64,000 nt of DNA. Origin: Vibrio sp. 99-8-1 (GTDB lineage: Bacteria; Pseudomonadota; Gammaproteobacteria; Enterobacterales; Vibrionaceae). The notes under the pieces were generated by a model. The model did no database searches and had not been told where the DNA came from. It worked only from the letters and a program-made list of their open reading frames with translations. The position numbers were made by a program, and so were the translations under genes. Each line of letters starts with the position of its first letter. Within the stretch, counting starts at the first letter, position 1. The stretch is from assembly GCF_013114595.1 (NCBI RefSeq), contig NZ_VTXE01000006.1, positions 62,001 through 126,000 on the forward strand, read 5' to 3'. This document shows, in pieces, positions 27,796 through 37,156 of this stretch.

Positions 27796-30372
27796 CTAAG
27801 CCAAAAAGTCTTGAGCAAAACGTTGTAATACGCCGCCAGCATTATAAACATCGACTTCCTCAGCGGTATCCAGTCGACAAGTGACCGCAATTGACAATGT
27901 ATCGCCATTGGAACGAGTAACGATTAAGGTTAGATCCGCTCTAGGGGTGATATCACCAATAACATCGTATAGCTCTGTGCCATCAAGGCTAAAGCTTTCG
28001 CGTGTTTGACCAGATTTAAACTCAAGTGGTAACACCCCCATACCTACGAGATTGGTACGGTGAATCCGTTCAAACCCTTCTGCAACGATGGTTTCAACAC
28101 CAGCTAAGCGAACCCCTTTCGCAGCCCAGTCTCTTGATGAGCCTTGACCGTAGTCAGCACCAGCGATAATGATCAGCGGCTGCTTGCGATTCATGTAGGT
28201 TTCTATCGCTTCCCACATGCGCATAACCTTGCCTTCAGGTTCCACTCGAGCATAAGAGCCTTGTACCGTTTTGCCAGCTTCAATCACCATCTCATTAAAC
28301 AATTTTGGATTAGCAAACGTTGCACGCTGAGCAGTAAGATGATCTCCCCTATGTGTCGCATAGGAGTTAAAATCTTCTTCCGGTACTCCCATCTTGGTTA
28401 GATACTCACCAGCTGCACTGCTCGCCAGTATCGCGTTTGAAGGAGATAAATGATCCGTAGTGATGTTATCTGGTAATATCGCCAAAGGACGCATACCAGA
28501 CAGAGTACGCTCTCCTGCAAGTGCACCTTCCCAATAGGGAGGTCGGCGAATATAGGTACTTTTTTCACGCCAGTCATATAATGGTGAGCTTGCGCTATCA
28601 TCATCATTTAGAGAGAACATCTTAATGTAAACTTGATTAAACTGCTCTGGCTTAACGCTCTTCTCAACAACTGCATCAATCTCTTCATCGGATGGCCACA
28701 AGTCATCCAAGTAGATCGGTTTACCGTTTTGGTCGGTTCCTAACGAATCTCTTTCTATATCAAATTTCATCGTACCGGCAATCGCATAAGCAACAACCAG
28801 TGGCGGTGATGCTAAGAACGCCTGTTTTGCATATGGATGTATACGACCATCAAAATTACGATTTCCTGATAACACCGCTGTGGTATAAAGATCACGTTCG
28901 ACAATCTCTTGTTGGATAACAGGATCCAGTGCGCCACTCATGCCGTTACAGGTAGTACAAGCATAGGCGACAATACCAAAACCAAGCTGTTCCAGTTCAG
29001 ATAACAGCCCTGCTTCTTCTAAATACAATTTAGCCACTTTAGAGCCAGGCGCAAATGAGCTCTTAACCCACGGTTTTCGTATTAACCCAAGTTCGTTGGC
29101 TTTTTTTGCAAGCAGTCCTGCAGCAACAACGTTTCTTGGATTACTGGTATTGGTGCATGAGGTTATGGCCGCAATAATGACCGCGCCGTCTGGGAGTTGC
29201 CCATCTTTTTGTTGCCACTCTCCCGCGATTCCTTGCTCGACTAACTGATTAGTCGGAAGGCGACGATGTGGATTAGAAGGACCCGCCATATTACGAGTCA
29301 CTTTAGAGAGGTCAAATTGCAACTCTCGCTCATATACAGCTGACTCTAAGTCGTCAGCCCACAAGCCTGTTTCTTTAGCGTATTGCTCAACAAGCTTAAT
29401 CTGCTGCTCATCACGACCCGTTAGTTTAAGGTAGTTAATAGTTTGCTGGTCGATATAGAACATGCCAGCAGACGCACCGTATTCTGGCGTCATGTTAGAG
29501 ATAGTCGCTCGGTCGCCAATGGTTAAGTCGGTAACGCCTTCGCCAAAAAACTCTAAATAGGCAGAGACCACTCTCTGCTCACGCAAAAACTCGGTTATTG
29601 CCAGCACGATATCAGTGGCGGTGATACCCGGTTGTCGCTTGCCGGTCAGTCGAACTCCGACAATATCTGGCAATCTCATCATGGAAGGACGACCCAGCAT
29701 CACCGTTTCGGCTTCTAAGCCACCGACGCCAATTGCAATGACCCCTAAAGCATCGACATGGGGCGTATGACTATCAGTACCAACACAGGTGTCAGGAAAA
29801 GCCACTCCCTCTTTAACTTGAATAACAGGTGACATTTTCTCTAGGTTGATCTGGTGCATAATACCGTTACCCGCAGGGATAACGTTGATGTTTTTAAATG
29901 CGGTTTTACACCATTCAATAAAGTGAAATCTATCTTCATTTCGACGATCTTCTATCTGACGATTTTTTTCAAAAGCATCAGCTTCAAATCCCGCATGCTC
30001 AACCGCTAATGAGTGGTCCACGATCAGTTGCGTTTCTACCACTGGGTTGACCTTAGCAGGATCACCACCTTGTTCAGCAATGGCATCACGCAAGCCCGCC
30101 AAATCTACCAGTGCGGTCTGCCCCAAAATATCGTGACAAACGACTCGCGCTGGATACCAGGGAAAATCCATATCCTGTTTACGATCGATTATCTGTTTAA
30201 GAGCGTCGGTTAATGACGCCTGGTCGCAGCGTCGCACCAAGTTTTCTGCTAGCACACGGGCCGTATAAGGCAACTTGCTATACGCGCCTTTTTCTATCTG
30301 TTCTACAGCTTCACGAGTATCAAAATACTCAATGCTCGTCCCTGTTAACACCTTGCGATATTGTTTATTCAT
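27796..30372 (-). CDS. acnD: 2-methylcitrate dehydratase AcnD (Fe-S dependent)
   Basis: An 858-residue aconitase-family protein. The Fe-S cluster cysteines are visible in AITSCTNTSNPRNV and YACTTCNGMSG. It dehydrates 2-methylcitrate to 2-methylaconitate. The conserved family start is MNKQYRKVL at 30372, although the frame is open to 30441; the extra residues overlap the gap after prpC and are not conserved. Neighbouring prpF and prpC support AcnD rather than a general aconitase. Confidence 0.94.
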   Translation of the reverse strand: MNKQYRKVLTGTSIEYFDTREAVEQIEKGAYSKLPYTARVLAENLVRRCDQASLTDALKQIIDRKQDMDFPWYPARVVCHDILGQTALVDLAGLRDAIAEQGGDPAKVNPVVETQLIVDHSLAVEHAGFEADAFEKNRQIEDRRNEDRFHFIEWCKTAFKNINVIPAGNGIMHQINLEKMSPVIQVKEGVAFPDTCVGTDSHTPHVDALGVIAIGVGGLEAETVMLGRPSMMRLPDIVGVRLTGKRQPGITATDIVLAITEFLREQRVVSAYLEFFGEGVTDLTIGDRATISNMTPEYGASAGMFYIDQQTINYLKLTGRDEQQIKLVEQYAKETGLWADDLESAVYERELQFDLSKVTRNMAGPSNPHRRLPTNQLVEQGIAGEWQQKDGQLPDGAVIIAAITSCTNTSNPRNVVAAGLLAKKANELGLIRKPWVKSSFAPGSKVAKLYLEEAGLLSELEQLGFGIVAYACTTCNGMSGALDPVIQQEIVERDLYTTAVLSGNRNFDGRIHPYAKQAFLASPPLVVAYAIAGTMKFDIERDSLGTDQNGKPIYLDDLWPSDEEIDAVVEKSVKPEQFNQVYIKMFSLNDDDSASSPLYDWREKSTYIRRPPYWEGALAGERTLSGMRPLAILPDNITTDHLSPSNAILASSAAGEYLTKMGVPEEDFNSYATHRGDHLTAQRATFANPKLFNEMVIEAGKTVQGSYARVEPEGKVMRMWEAIETYMNRKQPLIIIAGADYGQGSSRDWAAKGVRLAGVETIVAEGFERIHRTNLVGMGVLPLEFKSGQTRESFSLDGTELYDVIGDITPRADLTLIVTRSNGDTLSIAVTCRLDTAEEVDVYNAGGVLQRFAQDFLA

Positions 30373-30452
30373 AATCTCTATCCATGATTTATTTTTTGGC
30401 GGAGACGCTAAAGTCTTAGCAGAACTCCGCCTTACCATCATGACTCAGCGAG

Positions 30453-31583
30453 TTATTTACGCTGGTCGATAGGTAACCAATCTTGTGCATCAGGGCCTTC
30501 ATAATCCGCACTAGGTCGAATAATTCGGTTATTCGCTCTCTGCTCATATACATGAGCGGCCCAACCCGTTAATCGACTCATCACAAATATTGGTGTAAAC
30601 AGTTTTGTCGGAATATCGAGAAAGTGATACGCCGATGCGTGGAAGAAATCTGCATTACAGAATAGTCCTTTCTCACGCTTCATGACCGACTCAACACGTT
30701 CTGACACCGCATAAAGATGGGTATCTCCAACCGCTGCTGAAAGATCTTTTGACCATTTCTTGATCAGCGCATTTCGTGGATCCGACTCGCGGTAAATCGC
30801 GTGGCCAAACCCCATGATTTTCTCTTTCTCATCCAGCATGCGCAGAATTTCTTTTTCAGCTTCCTCTGGTGTTTGCCAGTTTTCAATCATCGCCATTGCC
30901 GCTTCATTTGCACCACCGTGCAGTGGTCCACGAAGAGTCCCTATAGCCGCTGTTATACAAGAGTGGATATCAGACAGGGTTGAGGCACATACCCGAGCAG
31001 CAAATGTAGAGGCGTTAAACTCATGCTCTGCGTATAAAATCAATGAACAGTGCATCACTTGCTTATGAAGTTCGCTCGGTTTTGTATCGGTTAATAGTTT
31101 TAAGAAGTAACCACCGATGCTGTCTTCAGTTTTGTCTTCTGTATCGACACGTACGCCGTCATGGCTGTATCGGTACCAATAACAGATAATCGCTGGGAAT
31201 GTTGCTAACATACGCTCTGTCGCGTCTTGCTGCTGAGAGAAATCCATCTCCTGTTCCAAGTTGCCTAATACCGAGCAACCTGTCCTCATAACATCCATTG
31301 GATGGGCATCTTTGGGTATCAGTTCTAGCGCGTCTTTTAGCGCTTGAGGTAAGCCTCGTAACTCGACAAGCTTAGTTTTATAATTATCCAACTCGGTCTG
31401 ATTAGGCAAGTGACCCTGTAACAGTAAAAAAGCCACTTCTTCGAACTCAGCGTTGTTTGCTAGATCAGTGATATCATACCCTCGGTATGTCAACCCTGTT
31501 CCTGATTGCCCTACGGTACACAGTGATGTTGTTCCAGCGCTTTGCCCTCGAAGACCTGCGCCGCTTAATTTCTTGTCCGACAT
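30453..31583 (-). CDS. prpC: 2-methylcitrate synthase PrpC
   Basis: A 376-residue citrate-synthase-family enzyme that condenses propionyl-CoA with oxaloacetate. Catalytic regions are GPLHGGANEAA (His), MGFGHAIYRESDPR (His) and FLDIPTKLFTPIFVMSR (Asp). The ATG follows AAAGGAG by 7 bases. Short length and operon context favour methylcitrate synthase over the hexameric GltA type. Confidence 0.95.
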   Translation of the reverse strand: MSDKKLSGAGLRGQSAGTTSLCTVGQSGTGLTYRGYDITDLANNAEFEEVAFLLLQGHLPNQTELDNYKTKLVELRGLPQALKDALELIPKDAHPMDVMRTGCSVLGNLEQEMDFSQQQDATERMLATFPAIICYWYRYSHDGVRVDTEDKTEDSIGGYFLKLLTDTKPSELHKQVMHCSLILYAEHEFNASTFAARVCASTLSDIHSCITAAIGTLRGPLHGGANEAAMAMIENWQTPEEAEKEILRMLDEKEKIMGFGHAIYRESDPRNALIKKWSKDLSAAVGDTHLYAVSERVESVMKREKGLFCNADFFHASAYHFLDIPTKLFTPIFVMSRLTGWAAHVYEQRANNRIIRPSADYEGPDAQDWLPIDQRK

Positions 31584-31671
31584 GACGAACTCCTTTCCTT
31601 TTTCCGGTGCATCCTACTCACTACGGCACCAGCAGTTTCACGTTAAAAAATGGTTATTAGTAAACAAATTA

Positions 31672-32562
31672 TTATTGTGAAAACAGGCTATCCAGCTTGT
31701 CTTCATAGTGGTGATAATTTAGATGGGCATATAACTCTTTTCGGGTTTGCATTTGATCTACAACTCCCTGTTGATTACCCACGTCTAATAAATGTTGATA
31801 CACGTTTTCCGCCGCTTTGTTCATTGCTCTAAATGCGCTTAGCGGATAAAGCACCATATCCACGCCGTGCTCTGCCAACTCTTCACCGCCATAAAGTGGT
31901 GTTTGGCCAAATTCTGTAATGTTCGCCAAAATAGGTACATGCTTTCCGGTAGCAGACGCGAGCGCCGTTGAGAACGTTTTGTACTGATCAAGTTGAGTCA
32001 TTGCTTCTGGAAAAATCATATCTGCTCCAGCTTCAACGCAGGCGATAGCACGCTCAATAGCGGCATCGATTCCCTCAACGGCCAGCGCGTCTGTTCTTGC
32101 CATAATGACGAACTCTGGGTTGATACGTGCATCCACCGCGGCTTTCACTCTATCCACCATCTCTTCTTTACTGACAATGGCTTTATTAGGGCGATGACCA
32201 CAGCGTTTTTGGGCAACTTGATCTTCCATATGTATTGCGCCCGCTCCCGCTTTTTCCATCGCTTTGATGGTGCGAGCAATATTAAACGCACCACCAAAAC
32301 CCGTATCGATGTCCACCATAAGTGGCAAATCACAAGCGTTAGTGATGCGTTCCACATCCACCAATACGTCATTTAATGTGGTTATTCCCAAATCGGGTAA
32401 ACCGTAGGAAGCGTTAGCTATGCCTCCTCCAGACAGGTAAATGGCTTGATGACCAACATTTTTTGCCATCATGGCGCAGTATGGATTAACTGTACCGACG
32501 ATTTGTAGCGGGTTATTTTGTTGTACCGCGAGGCGAAATTTTGCGCCTTGACTTAGACTCAT
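31672..32562 (-). CDS. prpB: 2-methylisocitrate lyase PrpB
   Basis: A 296-residue member of the isocitrate lyase/PEP mutase family that splits 2-methylisocitrate into pyruvate and succinate. It has the metal-site region [10 protein letters not shown], the active-site KRCGHR (in [13 protein letters not shown]) and [11 protein letters not shown]. Its ATG overlaps the stop of the GntR regulator gene (ATGA), with AAGGAG in front, so regulator and operon share a transcript. Confidence 0.95.
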   Translation of the reverse strand: MSLSQGAKFRLAVQQNNPLQIVGTVNPYCAMMAKNVGHQAIYLSGGGIANASYGLPDLGITTLNDVLVDVERITNACDLPLMVDIDTGFGGAFNIARTIKAMEKAGAGAIHMEDQVAQKRCGHRPNKAIVSKEEMVDRVKAAVDARINPEFVIMARTDALAVEGIDAAIERAIACVEAGADMIFPEAMTQLDQYKTFSTALASATGKHVPILANITEFGQTPLYGGEELAEHGVDMVLYPLSAFRAMNKAAENVYQHLLDVGNQQGVVDQMQTRKELYAHLNYHHYEDKLDSLFSQ

Positions 32563-33275
32563 GCGAGGTTCTCCTTACCTGACTTCATCTGTTGTGCAAT
32601 TAAAATTCGACTTCCTGAGATATGTCTACGCATCAGTATTTCTGCTAACTCTTCATCTCGGTTTTCAATTGCTTGTAGTATAAATTTGTGTTCTTCCAGA
32701 GCCTGCTCGGGTCTTGAATGAGACCGAGGAGACTGGTAGCGATACATGCGTAATAAGTGGTAAAGCTCATCACACAGTAACGAGATCAGTTTTTTGTTTC
32801 GGCTTGCTTTAATGATTCGGTAGTGGAAGTCGAAATCCCCTTGTTGTTGAAAATAGGATTTACCTTCTACCTGATCGATATGTTGGGAATGTGTCGACAA
32901 TAGTTGCTTGAGAGAGTCCAGTTCACTATCGGTAATATTGCGCGCTGCTAATCGCGCAGCCATACCTTCTAGTGATTCTCTTACTGCGTATAATTCTGAA
33001 AGGTGATCGGAGGAAAATGTGATAACCCGTGCACCAACATGGGGAATTCGCTCGATAAGCCCTAGCCCTTCTAGACGCATAATCGCTTCACGAAGCGGGC
33101 CTCTACTGACGCCAAGTTGCTTTGATAATTCAGGTTCCGAAATCTTCTGCCCTGATGACAAATTACCCTCTACGATTGCTTCAATTAAATACTCGGTTAG
33201 ATTGTTGGATTTAGTCCCTTCTTTATAAGAAGAAATAACCGAAGAGGCACGCTTTTTTTCTGTAATCTGACTCAT
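32559..33275 (-). CDS. prpR: GntR/FadR-type regulator of the methylcitrate operon
   Basis: A 238-residue GntR protein of the FadR class. The winged helix lies at about residues 30-95 ([40 protein letters not shown]), then an all-helical FCD effector domain with the metal-site His residues near [12 protein letters not shown] and [10 protein letters not shown] chose the ATG at 33275; an open frame runs to 33362, but those codons lie over the palindromic operators. Coupling to prpB makes it the pathway regulator, probably an autorepressor that senses a methylcitrate-cycle intermediate. The symbol is shared with the unrelated sigma-54 activator of enterics. Confidence 0.88.
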   Translation of the reverse strand: MSQITEKKRASSVISSYKEGTKSNNLTEYLIEAIVEGNLSSGQKISEPELSKQLGVSRGPLREAIMRLEGLGLIERIPHVGARVITFSSDHLSELYAVRESLEGMAARLAARNITDSELDSLKQLLSTHSQHIDQVEGKSYFQQQGDFDFHYRIIKASRNKKLISLLCDELYHLLRMYRYQSPRSHSRPEQALEEHKFILQAIENRDEELAEILMRRHISGSRILIAQQMKSGKENLA

Positions 33276-33351
33276 TCTCAAACCGTTTAATGTTAACAAT
33301 ATGTAATCAATAGGTTCAAAATAGACCATTTTTATTACATTAGACAAGTGG

Positions 33352-33363
33352 ATTGTCGACAAT
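33352..33363. promoter_or_regulatory. Perfect 12-bp palindrome, probable PrpR operator
   Basis: ATTGTCGACAAT reads the same on both strands and has the TNGT-ACNA layout of FadR-class GntR sites. From memory it matches the motif proposed for GntR-type PrpR in Shewanella and vibrios; not verified. It lies 77 bases before the prpR start. Confidence 0.75.
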
Positions 33364-33379
33364 TTAGACTAATGTCTAA
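33364..33379. promoter_or_regulatory. Second inverted repeat beside the prp operator
   Basis: TTAGAC-TAAT-GTCTAA is a perfect inverted repeat with a 4-base centre that directly abuts the 12-bp palindrome. A further TTAGAC half-site lies at about 33340. It could be a second binding site for PrpR or for another regulator. Confidence 0.5.
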
Positions 33380-33528
33380 CGATTGAGTGTTGAGATTATT
33401 AATTGAGTGTAGCCAAGAGAGATATGCAGTGAGAAACATATTATTTCGCCTTATTCAGACAAACGAGGCGTTGTGAGTACTTTCACTAGAGTATATACTC
33501 TATTATTTTACAGTATAGCGTCTATAAA

Positions 33529-34974
33529 ATGGCTAGGTTGATCAACATAAAACAAAGTATAAAAGCTGCTTTAATCACTAGTTTAATCACCCACTCTTAT
33601 TCTATTTCAGCAGGTGAAATTAGTTTTGAACATGCTTGGCAGCTGTTACAGGACAAAAACAACGCCATTGCCGCTCAAAAAGCGAATGTTCAACGATATA
33701 AACAATTAGAACGCTCTAAAGATGCGCTTAATTACCCTACGCTCTCATTAGGTGCCAATTACACTCACCTAGATAAAGATGTTACCGTTTCTGGTGATCA
33801 ACTACTGGAAAGTATCGATTCCAAGAGCAAGGCAGCTATTGCAGCCAGTCCGCAACTTGCAGCACTTCTCGGTGGTTTAAGCAGCGTCAATCCAACATCA
33901 ACGATTGCGCATCAAGATTTTTTCAGCTCTTCTATTCGTGCTATATGGCCGATATTTACCGGGGGACGAATTACGTCTGCCCAAGCTATCGCATCAGGAC
34001 AAACCGACCAAGCCATTGCCCAACTTGAAATGGAAACTCAGGCTCAATATGAAGATTTGAGCAAATACTATTTTAGTGTGGTGTTAGCTCGCGATGTGCT
34101 CTTAACCCGAGAATCGGTAGAAAAAGGATTAACCAAACATAGAGACTTTGCCATCAAACTTGAAAAGCAAGGTCAAATAGCCAAAGTAGAACGTCTGCAA
34201 GCGGAAGCTTCTTTAGCCAAGGCCAAAGTGGATCGGAAAAAAGCGCAAAAAGATGTTGAGATTGCAGTGTCAGCGCTAACGCAGATACTGAATCAATCCG
34301 ATAAAGTGTATCCAAATACCAAGTTATTTATTAATCATACGCTTCCTCCTTTAAGCGCTTTTACCCAACAAACATTAGATACCTACCCCGGCCTAGCCAT
34401 CTTGGATGCCAAAAACAAACAAGCGTCAAACCTCATTAAAGCAGAGCAAGGTCGTTACTATCCGGAGGTCTATCTGTATGGAAACTATTCGCTCTATGAA
34501 GATGACAGCTTAGCAAATCAAATGACCCCTGACTGGCTGGTGGGTGTAGGGGTTAAATTACCTCTTATTGACAACTCTGGCCGTTCCGAAAATATCCAAG
34601 CCGCACAAAGTGCCGTTTTGCAGGTAAATCATCTACGCCAGCAAGCAACACAAGATCTCTCTGTATTAGTTGAAAAAACCTATTTTGAAGCTGAACAAGC
34701 TATCGAAGAAGTTGAAGGGTTAAATGCGAGTATTCAATTGGCTAAAGAGAATCTAAAACTTAGAAACAAAGCATTTACCCAAGGTTTATCTACATCACTG
34801 GAAGTTGTTGATGCCGAACTCTACTTAGCCGGAGTAAAAACACAGCAGCAGTTAGCCAGTTTTAATTATCTAATTGCGCTAAATAAACTACTGGCATTAG
34901 CAAGCGATATAAATGCCTTTAAACAGTATCAAAATAACGCTTACCAACCGATCAATTCTGAGGATGCATCATGA
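33529..34974 (+). CDS. TolC-family outer-membrane efflux protein
   Basis: A 481-residue outer membrane factor. A signal peptide ends near SYSISA-GE at residue 28. The rest shows the doubled long-helix layout of TolC proteins, with Gln/Ala-rich heptads around residues 150-240 and 360-450, and a typical YPGLAILDAKNKQASNLIKAEQGRYYPEVYLYGNY-type half-repeat junction. It forms the exit duct of a tripartite exporter with the HlyD-like protein that follows, whose start overlaps this stop by 4 bases. There is no evident Shine-Dalgarno before the ATG. Confidence 0.88.
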   Translation: MARLINIKQSIKAALITSLITHSYSISAGEISFEHAWQLLQDKNNAIAAQKANVQRYKQLERSKDALNYPTLSLGANYTHLDKDVTVSGDQLLESIDSKSKAAIAASPQLAALLGGLSSVNPTSTIAHQDFFSSSIRAIWPIFTGGRITSAQAIASGQTDQAIAQLEMETQAQYEDLSKYYFSVVLARDVLLTRESVEKGLTKHRDFAIKLEKQGQIAKVERLQAEASLAKAKVDRKKAQKDVEIAVSALTQILNQSDKVYPNTKLFINHTLPPLSAFTQQTLDTYPGLAILDAKNKQASNLIKAEQGRYYPEVYLYGNYSLYEDDSLANQMTPDWLVGVGVKLPLIDNSGRSENIQAAQSAVLQVNHLRQQATQDLSVLVEKTYFEAEQAIEEVEGLNASIQLAKENLKLRNKAFTQGLSTSLEVVDAELYLAGVKTQQQLASFNYLIALNKLLALASDINAFKQYQNNAYQPINSEDAS

Positions 34975-35951
34975 AATTAGTAAAACCCCTTCTAGTCAGT
35001 TCGGTTGCTATCGGCATTGCTGCATGGGTAGGCTTTAGCTTTTACCAAGCGTATCAACCAAAGCCCGTTCGCCTACAAGGGCAAATTGAGGCTCAGCAGT
35101 ACAGTATCTCTTCTAAAGTGGCAGGACGCATTGATCAAGTCATGGTGAAAAAGGGAGACATGGTTAAAAAAGGTGATCCCATCTTTACCATTTACAGCCC
35201 GGAGATAGACGCCAAGTTAGAACAAGCGAAAGCGGGTCAACAAGCTGCCGGTGCACTGGCGCTGGAAGCGCAAAATGGAGCTCGTACACAACAGATCAGC
35301 GCGGCAAAAGATCAATGGAATAAAGCTCGGGCTGCATCGCAGCTGTTGGAGAAAACCTTTAATCGAGTCGATAACCTGTATAAAGACGGCGTAGTTGCCG
35401 AGCAGAAACGCGATGAAGCGCTCACCCAGTGGCAAGCCGCCAAATACACACAAAGTGCCGCTTATCAAATGTATCAAATGGCCAAAGAAGGAGCACGAGA
35501 TGAAACAAAGCGTGCTGCTGAAGAGAAAGCGCGCATGGCCGCAGGTGCCGTCGCAGAAGTTGAAGCTTACGCGCTCGATACAAAAATAATGAGTTGGTTT
35601 AATGGCGAAATCTCTCAAGTACTGTTAAATAGCGGTGAACTAGCGCCACAAGGTTTTCCGGTGGTTACTGTTATTGACATGCAAGATGCTTGGGCAGTAT
35701 TTAACGTCCGTGAGGATCGCCTTAAGAATTTTACCAAAGGCGCCACCATTTCGGCATACATGCCTGCTTTAGATAAGCATATCGATTTTACTGTCACGCA
35801 CGTATCCGTAATGGGTGATTTTGCCACTTGGCGTTCCACGGATGCTTCTCAAGGGTTTGATCTTCGGACGTTTGAGGTAGAGGCGAAGCCCGTCAACATA
35901 GAAGACAATAAACTACTTCGTGTTGGCATGAGCGTTTCCGTTGAACTTTAG
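34971..35951 (+). CDS. HlyD-family periplasmic adaptor
   Basis: A 326-residue membrane-fusion protein: N-terminal anchor helix (residues 5-27), a lipoyl/barrel-sandwich half-motif (RLQGQIEAQQYSISSKVAGRI, VKKGDMVKKGDPIFTIYSPEI), a long Ala/Gln/Lys coiled-coil hairpin (about 75-195), then the second lipoyl half and a beta-barrel. It links the two inner-membrane permeases to the TolC-like duct. The start overlaps the previous stop (ATGA). Confidence 0.88.
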   Translation: MKLVKPLLVSSVAIGIAAWVGFSFYQAYQPKPVRLQGQIEAQQYSISSKVAGRIDQVMVKKGDMVKKGDPIFTIYSPEIDAKLEQAKAGQQAAGALALEAQNGARTQQISAAKDQWNKARAASQLLEKTFNRVDNLYKDGVVAEQKRDEALTQWQAAKYTQSAAYQMYQMAKEGARDETKRAAEEKARMAAGAVAEVEAYALDTKIMSWFNGEISQVLLNSGELAPQGFPVVTVIDMQDAWAVFNVREDRLKNFTKGATISAYMPALDKHIDFTVTHVSVMGDFATWRSTDASQGFDLRTFEVEAKPVNIEDNKLLRVGMSVSVEL

Positions 35952-36004
35952 ATACCGAGAATCTGGTTTGCGACTGTGTCTAAGCCAATGCTGTGGAGTC
36001 GATA

Positions 36005-37156
36005 ATGTATAGCGATGAAAAAGTCTCTCAATGGCATGTTGTCATCAGTGATAAATGGTTGCTCTCATGTTTAACTTGGGTACCTATTCTATTGGCGCTA
36101 TCCATATGGTGGATATTTTCCCAAGCTATCGCCAGAGACCTTCCGATAGGCGTTGTAGATTTAGAACGCAGTACGCTTTCACGTCAGTTAATCAGAGAAT
36201 TGGACGCAACATCGACGCTGAGTGTCATTGATACCAGCATCGATGTTGCACAAGCCAAAAGAAAACTGATCAATAATGAGTTATACGCCTACGTTATAAT
36301 CCCTTCTCATTTTGATCGAGATATTGTGTTAGGGAATCCACCTCAGATTACCGCCTTTTACAATAGTCAGTACATTTTAGTAGGCAAACTGATCAATTCT
36401 GCGGTGTTGCAAGCGCATGGTACATTTAATGCACAAATCGGCGCTGCAAAACAACTCTCTAAAGGCAACAAAACCTTTGCTAGTGCCTTAGGTGGAACCG
36501 TACCCGTACAGACTCAAATCACCGCACTGTTTAATCGCAATGCCAACTATGCTCAGTTTCTTGTTACCGCTATCGTGCCTGCGCTGTGGCAAATATTCAT
36601 TGTTGTCACAACAATATTGGCATTAACCGCTAATCACCGTATATACGGTTTAAAAAAAATGGTCGGTCATTCGGCTATTAAATCGTTAGCGGTTTTTATT
36701 GGCTTTTATCTCCCCTTTTATCTACTGCTAGGTTTTGGCTTTTTAACATGGTTTTACTTTGGTTTAGACTTTCCATATCAGGGTAGCCTGCTCACGCTTA
36801 TCTATTCACAGCTTCTCACGATATTTGCCTGTATAAGTATGGCCGCGCTGTTTTTCTTTTTGACACTAGATCCAGCCAGAGCCATGAGTTTCGCAGGCGC
36901 ATTTACCGCACCAAGTTTTGCTTTTATGGGGGTAACCTTTCCCGTTACTGATATGAACCCAATCGCGACTTGGTGGCGAAGTTTATTGCCAATCAGCCAC
37001 TACATTGAAGCGCAAATCAGCCAGTTTAGTTACAATGTAACACCGTGGCAAACCATTAGCTCCATTACGCCGACCATGAGTTTGTATCTTATTCCACTGC
37101 TCTTGTGCCTTGTATTAATCAACAAACACTTAACCAAATTAGAGGTTAACCAATGA
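36005..37156 (+). CDS. ABC-2 type permease, first of a pair
   Basis: A 383-residue protein of the ABC-2 (YhhJ/YbhS-like) permease group: one N-terminal helix (residues 22-42), a large extracytoplasmic domain (VVDLERSTLSRQLIRELDAT, ALYNSQY-like region), then five C-terminal helices from about residue 190. The ATG at 36005 has GGAG six bases upstream; the GTG at 35993 is rejected. It overlaps the next gene by 4 bases. No ATP-binding subunit is encoded in this operon. Confidence 0.85.
   Translation: MYSDEKVSQWHVVISDKWLLSCLTWVPILLALSIWWIFSQAIARDLPIGVVDLERSTLSRQLIRELDATSTLSVIDTSIDVAQAKRKLINNELYAYVIIPSHFDRDIVLGNPPQITAFYNSQYILVGKLINSAVLQAHGTFNAQIGAAKQLSKGNKTFASALGGTVPVQTQITALFNRNANYAQFLVTAIVPALWQIFIVVTTILALTANHRIYGLKKMVGHSAIKSLAVFIGFYLPFYLLLGFGFLTWFYFGLDFPYQGSLLTLIYSQLLTIFACISMAALFFFLTLDPARAMSFAGAFTAPSFAFMGVTFPVTDMNPIATWWRSLLPISHYIEAQISQFSYNVTPWQTISSITPTMSLYLIPLLLCLVLINKHLTKLEVNQ

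Noticed and set aside
33276..33362. Longer N-terminus for the GntR regulator starting with TTG at 33362
   Set aside because: That start codon lies within the perfect palindrome; the ATG at 33275 has a ribosome site and fits the family.
33529..36004. TolC and HlyD proteins as a type I secretion route for the RHS toxin
   Set aside because: The RHS protein has a Sec signal, the genes are 9 kb apart with the prp operon between, and there is no type I ATPase.
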